In this document: piece by piece, positions 56,640 through 64,000 of the stretch
How the letters are laid out: each line of letters opens with the position of its first letter
Position numbering within the stretch: the first letter of the stretch is position 1
Assembly (NCBI GenBank): GCA_030704615.1
Contig: CM060734.1
Location: forward strand, 28,722,042-28,786,041
Source of the DNA: Takakia lepidozioides
Lineage: Eukaryota > Streptophyta > Takakiopsida > Takakiales > Takakiaceae
DNA: 64,000 bases
Direction of reading: 5' to 3'
Made by a program: the position numbers and the translations under genes
The notes under the pieces: model-generated
Database searches by the model: none
The model's input: the letters and a program-made list of their open reading frames with translations, nothing else
Told to the model about the DNA's origin: nothing

Positions 56640-58430
56640 CAGTGTGAGAGATGTAGTTTTTGAGTGTATTGTTTTGAGTAGGTATGGTAATTTTGAGAAG
56701 ACTAACCCAAAATCTTCTTCATTTTCTTACTTTCATGCTGATGTGACGGACAGATTTGGCATCCAGACTGTCACAATCACCATCAATGGCAACCTCGTGA
56801 AGAACCATGAGGGCTGTTTTGTCAAAGGGACAACATTAAGGATTGAGAACTTTGCCTTGCGCCCTAAACAAAAATGGGAGAAAGGGGATAGTGACATGGC
56901 AATAAGGATAAGCTCTGCCACAACAATTGAGGTGCTTCCTCCATTCGTTCCCGTTGTGGAACTCTATTTCTTTCCAACAGAATCAATCTCTGAGTTTGTA
57001 TCATGCATGGGAGAGAAGTTTGTCACATCCACTCTCGCGGTAGTTGTGATATTTGTCCGGGGGCAGATTGACAGCAAATATCAGCTGAAAGTCGCCGACG
57101 GCATCAGTCCTAAAGATATCCAGATCGTAAGTTCAAAACCTATGTTTTTGACTTCACAAAATGACAGATTTGGAAAGGCATATGTGACATTGTGGTTTTA
57201 AGGTTTCATTTTAGTTCTCAGCTTTCTTGTGATTCCAAATGATACAAATCCAGTTTCATAAACATGATAGAGTTTGAATTTCATTCAGATGTGTTTCAGA
57301 TCTGTTGGTTTTCACTCATGATAGTTGTACAATATGCATACATATTCAGAATGTTGTAGTTAATAGTATGGTGTTTTGTACATAGTGTAGCCATCACTTT
57401 CATCTATTTCCTTTCATTTTACAGCATGATAACAAATCTGATATCTATTATGTAGTGGCGGTATTTCTACACAATGATTGATTAGGACGTTCATACATGC
57501 TTAGTTTTAGAAGTCTACACAATCGATAGTTCAGGACTTGTTTGAGGTGGATTGTTAGTTACATTTAATCCATTTTCTGTAATTTTACAGCCTGAAATCT
57601 ACTGTGTTGTTATCAGCTTTCTTCTGATTGACAATGACACAAAGTTGAATTTATGATCTTAAAGTTTGATTTTTCAGTTAGAGTGTTCTAGATTTGTTCG
57701 TTTTCACTCATGACAATTATAGAGCATGCTCATGTCTTCATAATGTTGTAGTTTTCCTTGAATGGTACCAATCGGATATCTATCATGAATATGGGTTTTT
57801 TCTTGAACAGACGAAACTGATACACATTGTGTTTGATGACATGTAGGTGAGTTTTCTTCCTTCCTTTCATTCTGAGTATGAAAGCTTGACAACAACTTTC
57901 CAGTCTGGAGGAGTAGCATGTGCTGTTCTGAAGCACATCACAATTACTCATAGTGGTGATATACGACTACTAACATCTTCATCAACTATTATCACACATG
58001 TTCTTGATTCGATTGCACAGCATCGCCTTCAAGCAGTTTTCAACACTCTTACGTCACAAGAAGAAGCATAAGCCGTTGCGGCACGACAAGTAAGCTTTGA
58101 ACTACTTTTTGTGACATCATATTTTTTTAATTCGAACTATTTCAACATTGTAAGTATATTATCTCATTTGGACTTAATTCTGTGCATACAGGTGATTGGG
58201 GTTTTTACTGTCTCGTATCCAGCGCAACCTCCTTTCAAGCGTGTATGCTCGAACTGCCATTTCATTGACATTGTTTTGCAACAAAGGGGGGCATTCTGTT
58301 TGCAATACATGTCAGACCATACATCCATGTACTTTAGAAGGTTGTATTACTGGGCGCATATCACTCACAACCATCACACTACCTGAAAAAACAAGTTTAC
58401 CTGAAAACAATGAAGACAAGGGAAATGAAT
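56640..58430 (+). pseudogene. RPA-like single-strand DNA-binding protein, three exons, broken
   Basis: Exon 1 (to 57126, donor GATC|GTAAGT) encodes an OB-fold resembling the DNA-binding domain of replication protein A large subunit: YFHADVTDRFGIQTVTITI, CFVKGTTLRIENFALRPK, GDSDMAIRISSATTIEVLPP, then FFPTESISEF. Exon 2 (about 57848-58089) carries SFHSEYESLTTTFQSGG and a TAA near 58069 that interrupts the frame. Exon 3 (from 58193) has PPFKRVCSNCHF and, in a shifted frame, VCNTCQTIHPC, together a zinc ribbon like that near the end of RPA1. The true start is obscured by the LINE fragment that ends at 56593. It could be a host gene fragment or an RPA gene carried by a Helitron; no Helicase domain is in the window. 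Confidence 0.55.
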
Positions 58431-59671
58431 AATAGCTAGACAATATGTGTTTCAGATCTTCTATACTCACACAATCAACAATGCGTCCTAAACACAATCA
58501 GCTTTTATGGAGGGTGGAAGCAATAGAAAGTGGAAGCTGAAGAGACAAAACTGATTATTAAAAAAATTGAAAGATGCAGAGGAAGATGGAAAAACACAAT
58601 AATTATGACTGAAACCAAGAAAACAACAAAAGACACAATAACCATGACCAAAATCTACACAAACAACAAACAAGAAGATGAAAAGCCACACAACAAGCAT
58701 CAGTGGGAGCTGGAAACAGAAAGGTGGAAGCTCAAAAGTCACTAAGATGTATGCAAATTATTGACTACAAACTATTAATTTTGGCTAAAGATTAACTATT
58801 AACATACATTAATTATTGAAATTTCAATAACATGTTCAGGAAATTAGAAACTTAACTGCTGACATTCTTCAAACTCATTCATTACCTGCGCCAAAATCGA
58901 AAAAAACAGAACCACATATCATCCCCATGGCTATAAATTTGCCCCAAACTATATAGAATCATGCAGAATGCACTTCTGTTGTATGTGTTGTAGACAACTA
59001 CATACAAACCATTTCTACATACAAACCAGGAACACAGATTATCCGGGCATACCATTGGGGAGTCAGCTCTGGAAGATGAATCCTAAAATGCTGAAGTTGC
59101 AGTGGCATTGTGACTATTATTCTCCTCCTGCACCATCTGAATGCAACTACAGGCATGTTTTAGATATCTGAGACATAGCACAAAGAGAGCCTATGTGCGT
59201 CGGAGGGTGGTTCTCGGATTCGCAGAAAATATCGCTAGGTAGCGAGAGTGTTGCGTCCGGGGAAAGCCACACTATCGTTCCTATAACTCGGTTGCCCTAG
59301 AAACCGAACCCGCTTGCATTTCGCACCATTTTTGGTCGAGCAAAATTGGTGCTGATGGTGAGTGTGTGTAGACAAGCCTCGCGCGTCATCGGTCACTATT
59401 GGATATGGACAGGAGGGTGAGAGAGCTTCCATCTGCGGAACATATCCTCCTCACAAGCTGAGAGTTGGGGGGCGAAACTATGGCGGTGGAGATGCTTGAC
59501 GCTGGGGAGATAGTCTTGGTAAAGATAGCCGGTCTGACAAATAAGGAGGAGAGAGAACACATAAAGACTAAATAAATAGCGGAACCCTAGCGGATAGTTC
59601 ATGCCTGCTAAATCTGGCTACGGAAATGGTAGGAGGGCGGAGCTCCACCCAGCGTCGCTCATCAACACCTA
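58431..59671. other. No gene recognised
   Basis: Short frames only. The 59.2-59.6 kb part has a less AT-rich composition and could be regulatory or LTR sequence of the neighbouring gypsy element, but no repeat boundary was found. Confidence 0.4.
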
Positions 59672-60766
59672 CTATGCCTGATGATCAACAATAAACCTAA
59701 AGCGATTGCCAAGTAAATAATGCCGAAACTTTTGAACAACATAAATCATTGCCAATGCTTCCTTTTTCGTGGTGCTATAGTTCTTTTCAGCAGGTGTCAA
59801 CAGTCTGCTTGCATAATAGATTGGTGAATCTATTGTGTCTGTCACATTCCGAGCCAGAATTGCTCCCAGGGCGATGCCTGATGCATCACTGGGTACATGG
59901 AATGGTAAATCCCATCTTGGATTGACCAGGATTGGTGTCGTTATGAGTGCCTCTTTCAATGAATCAAATGATTCCTGACAATCTAGAGACCGTTGATATT
60001 TGGCATCCTTCTTTAGCAGTCTATAGACTGGTGCTGCTCTGTGAGCATACTTGGCCATATACCTTCTGTAATAGCTTGTCTGTCCCAAAAATCTTTTGAG
60101 TTTCTTTGGATTCTCTGGTGGTGGTATTTTCTGGATATTGTCCGCCTTCTTTGGGTCAACCAAAATTCCCTGTTGGCACACAATGTGTCCCAACAATAAT
60201 CCTGAGTTCACACAAAATGTGCATTTCTCGGGGTTGAGACTTACTCCATTGTCTCTGCAGGCTTGTAGGCAGAGTTCTAACTATGCCAAGTGTTTGGATT
60301 TCTATCCGAAGACGCTAAAATTGTCTAAGAACACCTGTATGAAGTCGTTGAGGTAGCTCTTGAATATCTCAGATACCACTATTTGAAAAGTGGCAGGTGC
60401 GTTGCAAAGTCCAAATGGCATGACTTTGTAAGCGTAGGCTCCCCATTCAGTGATGAATGTGGTTTTCTCTTGGTCTTCTTCTGCCATCTGCACCTGATTG
60501 TACCCACTGAATCCATCCATGAACGAGTACATCTCATGCCCTGTCACTGTGTCCAACACTATCTCTGTAAAAGGTAGTGGAAATGGATCTTTCTTGGTTC
60601 CTGCATTCAATTTGCGGTAGTCCACACATACACGCAATTTGCCATTCTTCTTGGGCACTATTACAATGGGTGATAACCATTGTGGTGTCTCTACTGGGTA
60701 TATGAATCCCGCATCCAGTAATTTCTTGATTTCTTCCCAAACCTTAGTTGCATAGTTGGGATTCAT
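59672..60766 (-). pseudogene. pol: RT and RNase H of element D (active site altered)
   Basis: RT frame 60766-60302: LLDAGFIYPVETPQWLSPIV, VPKKNGKLRVCVDYRKLN, SFMDGFSGYNQVQM, KVMPFGLCNAPATFQ, then FLDNFSVF where the family has FLDDF or YMDDF. The second catalytic aspartate is asparagine. After a frame change, 60211-59672: GHIVCQQGILVDPKKADNI, KRFLGQTSYYRRYM, then RNase H with FHVPSDASGIALGAIL and PIYYASRLLTPAEKNYSTTK. The frame stops at IVDHQA, where the element is cut. Confidence 0.92.
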
Positions 60767-60855
60767 TCTGTATCAGTTCTGTCGAACGGTTTGGTGTCAA
60801 CTTCCAGCTCAATCCGGTGCTGACAGATGTTAGGAGGTATTCCTTTTAGATCCTT

Positions 60856-61350
60856 CTAGTTCCAAGCGAATACATCCTTGTATTCGATGAATAGTGCAGT
60901 GGATTCTTGTAGAAATGATTCTTCAAGGCCTGCACTTACTCGTACTATCTGTGGTTCTTCCACTGTTCCCAGATTCACTTGAATCAATTGAGTTTCTTCC
61001 GTCACTGTCCATCCTGCAATTTCCTGTCCAATGGTAGCAATTGTGGCAGGTACTTCACTGATACCAATGTCCTCTTCTCTTTCTTGATAGAAACAAGCGG
61101 GGTGTTGCGGTGTGTCCATCGCCTCTTCTTCAGGATCTTCTGTTACTGGAATGCTTGTTTCTCCTTGAGTATTCACCATGTGGCATCCTACTGTCATGGT
61201 ATGCTTGACCACTAGTTGACCAGTAGGTTCTAGTTGTGGATGCGCTGCATACACTGTAGCTTCTTCTTCATCCAACAGTCCACTGGACCAGTCATACTTT
61301 TCCACTATGCAAGGTTGTTTCTCTCGTGGAATTGTACCTCGTTGCTTCAT
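60856..61350 (-). pseudogene. Protease-RT linker of element D
   Basis: A 164-codon frame ending SAGLEESFLQESTALFIEYKD then VFAWN, the usual start of the RT module in plant gypsy elements. The upstream part is Glu/Thr-rich without a domain. It is separated from protease and RT by frame changes. Confidence 0.75.
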
Positions 61351-61427
61351 GGTAAGAGTGACTTGTTCTCATCCTTTCTTGATCGTGAGAATCTGACTTC
61401 CCCAATCGTGGTGAGATTGGGCTTGTG

Positions 61428-61811
61428 TTAACCATGGTCTTCCAAGTAGTAACGAATATCTTCTGCCACGTCTTCCATTCTGAGAATGGTCACCAATACT
61501 TCGTATGCCAGTCCTGCTACTTCCATTGCAAGGCGTCTGATGATACCTAATGGCTGTACTTTCCGTTGATCTGCCATTTGTACCGTGAATGGAGCAGGCT
61601 CCATATGCCCCAACTCCAGTGACTTCTTCATTCTTTTTGTCATTATATTCACTCCCGATCCTCCGTCGATGAGTACATCTGTCACCAGCTTCCGTCCGAT
61701 ACGTACTTGTCTCACCGGTATTGCTTCATCGTAGTGTGGAGCTCGTGGTATAATCGTGGGTTTAATCGTGTAAACCTCTGGTGCTGGCTTTTGTTTCGGT
61801 GTAGGGGTCAA
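61428..61811 (-). pseudogene. Aspartic protease of element D
   Basis: A 127-codon frame with VRIGRKLVTDVLIDGGSGVN and MEPAPFTVQMADQRKVQPLG, typical for retropepsins of plant gypsy elements. The active-site triplet reads D-G-G where the textbook form is D-S/T-G; this variant is frequent in such elements. It ends at TRPWLTQAQ-like sequence before a stop near 61428. Confidence 0.8.
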
Positions 61812-62088
61812 AACCTCAATTGCTCAAAATACAATTTTCAGTAATTGTCCAATGGTGATTTGGGTCTTGGTCTGGCATATCACTTCAGCCAATGTTGTCT
61901 CCGTGGTTTCATTCGTGGTCTTAGTGGTTGGTCTGATCTGATTATCTGGAGTTGGATCTCCAGAAGGTATATGGGTTCCTTCTTGCATTTGAGCTATGGG
62001 CTTGCTTACCTCTTGGTGTAAGCTCTTTTCTTCCTGCCATGCTGCACTTTCTGGATATTGTTTCCGGTCTTCTTCGGATTCAGACTCC

Positions 62089-63545
62089 TTATCTAGAGGT
62101 TTCTGTTTCTTGGCCTGAGTTCGGGTTACCGCGAGGGTATCCACTACAGGAGTTACCACACTCGCGGCTATACTCGGTCCGGCTTCCATATTTCCCAATT
62201 CTGCCGAGCATACTTGAGTCGCAACCGGCATTCGTGTTTCCAGTGTCCCTCTTTCTTGCAATAGTGGCATCTCGTGGTTTCTTTGTTTCTGGGTTGATGT
62301 TCTCTATCCCCTGGTGGATAGTCTTCTCGTGGCCTCTGGTAACGATTACCTGTATTGTATCGTCGTGATCCATCTGATCCTCCCCGTCGAACTTGGACTT
62401 GGTGTACCCCCACCTCTCGTGTGTACCCACTCTTCTTGGCCCGTTGATTGTAAATACAATGGCTGGTAAATTATTATTAAAAAAAAGAAAAAGAAAAAAA
62501 GGCTGGTATTATGGTTGTTCATATGACAAATATCACAGTATTTGTCTTTCATATGGCATTCCGTTGCCAGATGTCCTGCAGTTCTGCACTTGTTACACCA
62601 TGTTGCCTTTCTTGGTCCTTCGTGTTTAAAATTCTTGATAGCCTCTGCTATCTTTTGGTCCAAGGTGGTTTTATCAATCACCTTCTTCTTCTTCTGCTTG
62701 GGTTTTTCTTCATCATCAGAGTCCTTTTCTTCCAAGGTGTCCTTGGAATCCTTGCTTCTGCTCTGGTGGATCCCAAGTTCCAATTTTTTTGCAGTCCCTA
62801 CTGCTTTAGCCAAAGTGTTGTTAGGCATGACTGTAACCATGGTTACATATTCAGGACGAAGTCCATTGATGAACCATGACTTCTGCAAGTCATCCCCTGG
62901 TGCTTGAGTTAACTTCCTGATCAAAGTTTTCATCCTCTCCAGGTAGTCAACTATCAGTTCATTCTTTTTCTGTCTCAGATTCTGTAATCCTGTGAAGATT
63001 TCAGATGTGGATTTGTTGGATCAATACCTTTCTTGAAAGGTTGTTTTCATATCAGCCCAGGTTGCAAAAATATTGGCTGGGAATGTCGCCAACCATTCAA
63101 TGCCCTTCTTGGCCAGTGAGCAAGGAAACAACCGGATCTTCTCCTGATCTAATGCTTCATTGTAGATGGTGCACATGTTCTCAAATTGATTGAGATGGAT
63201 ATCTGGATCAGATTTCCCATCATACAGGGAAAATGGTGGTCGGGGTTTTGCTTGCTGCCAGAGCCATTGGTGCTCCTGGTGCAACCGGTGCTGCTGGTTG
63301 TCCAAACTGAAATGGTCCAGCTGTTGTTGACGATGTTGGTGTTGGGATTGTCAATACTAGTGGTCTTGCTGGTGTCTGCCTTCCAAAGAGAGATTCGAAG
63401 CTAGGAGGTCATTGTCCCAAGGATAGCCCTCTGCTAGCTGCTGTCCCAACTTAGCTTTGAGTGTTGTTCTGGTTACTTTTTCTAGAGAAGCGGTTTTGAT
63501 TCTTTCGCCTTCTTCACTTAAAAGATCCTCAAATTTCTCCTCCAA
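62089..63545 (-). pseudogene. gag: Gag of element D with CCHC knuckles
   Basis: Minus-strand frames from 63545 leftward: an acidic N-terminus, then the retrotransposon-gag domain (FSLYDGKSDPDIHLNQFENM, SLAKKGIEWLATFPANIF, TWADMKTTFQERY) ending near 63021, then MKTLIRKLTQAPGDDLQKSW, then a Lys-rich linker. Two knuckles are seen: CNKCRTAGHLATEC near 62.60 kb and, after a short insertion, CHYCKKEGHWKHEC near 62.25 kb; between them CDICHMNNH is the start of a third. The frame is broken near 63.02 kb, and again at the A-rich insertion at 62.47 kb. Confidence 0.85.
62461..62508. mobile_element. A-rich insertion of about 32 bp flanked by 8-bp direct repeats
   Basis: GGCTGGTA occurs at 62461-62468 and again at 62501-62508; between them is AAATTATTATT followed by A-runs with two G. 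This is what an extremely 5'-truncated LINE or SINE insertion looks like: only a poly(A) tail with a target-site duplication. It interrupts the gag knuckle region of element D and so postdates it. Confidence 0.75.
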
Positions 63546-64000
63546 TAATTCAGCAAAACCTCGATTTGGGCTTGTTACAGTGGAAGGTGCTTCTGATCTT
63601 TCTTGTGGTAACCATTCGTTGAGGTATTACTCGCAACTCCTTCTGGTGTGGTATTCTCAGTTTCTGGAGATCTGGTATCCCGATCTTCTGGATTATTAGT
63701 GTCAGCTTGTCTCGATGTCTCTCCTTGAAGAATATTAAGATTCAGTAGTTCTGGGATTCTACTCTCAATCGAGCTTCCCTTTCTGCTGCATATATTTCTA
63801 ATCTCTCAGTCCTGTCTTGCTTAGCTTTTTCCCGATTTTCTTCATTCATTCCCACATCATATATGGAATTCTTTTTAGTACCCTTTCATAAGCCTTTGGT
63901 ATGTCAGTAAAGAAAATTACAGTGGTCTCTAACCTTTCTTCAAGATTATACCATCCTGCCAATCCATAGTAATCTTTCCTTACTGATTGATCACCAATCC

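Larger units (their letters stand above)
59672..64000 (-). mobile_element. Ty3/gypsy element D, gag to RNase H, extends beyond the window
   Basis: Minus-strand element unrelated to copies A-C. From the right edge leftward: gag with CCHC knuckles, aspartic protease, a linker, RT and the first part of RNase H, then truncation at 59672. Integrase and 3' LTR are missing. The gene order and the RT sequence type place it in Ty3/gypsy. Several stops, a D-to-N change in the RT active site and an A-rich insertion show that it is dead. Confidence 0.9.

Noticed and set aside
59310-59345. A possible tRNA primer-binding site (TGGTGCGAAATGC on the minus strand) for a gypsy element
   Set aside because: The complementary tRNA 3' end would not place a normal T loop at the right distance, and no LTR boundary was found beside it.

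Overview
The window looks like nuclear DNA of a streptophyte green alga, most plausibly a large, repeat-rich charophyte genome such as Chara. The reasons are a plant-type MYST acetyltransferase gene, canonical GT-AG introns, a degraded tRNA-Ser(UGA) that reads like a streptophyte mitochondrial gene, and a mixture of Ty3/gypsy, L1-like LINE and Mutator-like elements. The organism is inferred, not proven. Most of the 64 kb is transposable-element sequence at different stages of decay. Only one gene looks like an ordinary intact housekeeping gene: the MYST acetyltransferase at 8425-10135.

Layout. 1-3217 is the 3' half of a Ty3/gypsy element (copy A: RT, RNase H, integrase, C-terminal PHD finger), followed by LTR-like sequence to 3665. 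3.7-7.2 kb is a field of CAGACT-type motifs around a broken zinc-finger gene. The acetyltransferase follows. 11.0-16.0 kb is an L1-like LINE with an internal inversion and a mitochondrial-type tRNA at one breakpoint. 16-19.5 kb is mostly non-coding. 19.6-26.6 kb is the 5' half of the same gypsy family as copy A (copy B: LTR, long leader, gag, protease, cytosine-5 DNA methyltransferase). 27.4-32.5 kb (minus strand) is a multi-exon gene that joins a ParB-like domain to a beta-class DNA-methyltransferase-like domain. 32.7-38.6 kb is gypsy copy C (protease, methyltransferase, RT, RNase H, integrase, PHD finger). It is followed by a second partial copy of the 5' end of the ParB/methyltransferase gene. 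40.5-44.0 kb is a Mutator-like transposase with a SWIM finger. 44.7-50.9 kb is LINE-like minus-strand sequence with a chromodomain, interrupted by a 1.1 kb terminal-inverted-repeat element. 50.9-51.9 kb is a broken transposase-like gene. 51.9-53.9 kb is the 3' end of a chromodomain gypsy element. 55.9-58.4 kb holds a LINE tail and an RPA-like gene. 59.7-64 kb is a minus-strand gypsy element (gag, protease, RT, RNase H).

The two most interesting systems both concern DNA methylation. Copies A, B and C together define a Ty3/gypsy family that carries its own DNMT3-like cytosine methyltransferase upstream of RT and a PHD finger downstream of integrase, so it may both write and read chromatin marks. 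Next to it lies a eukaryotic, intron-containing gene with a ParB-like module and a beta-class (N6-adenine/N4-cytosine type) methyltransferase fold. Its introns are studded with about a dozen 24-bp palindromes. Both are damaged here, mainly by codon changes that fit C-to-T decay, so these copies are probably not functional; the architectures are what merit follow-up.
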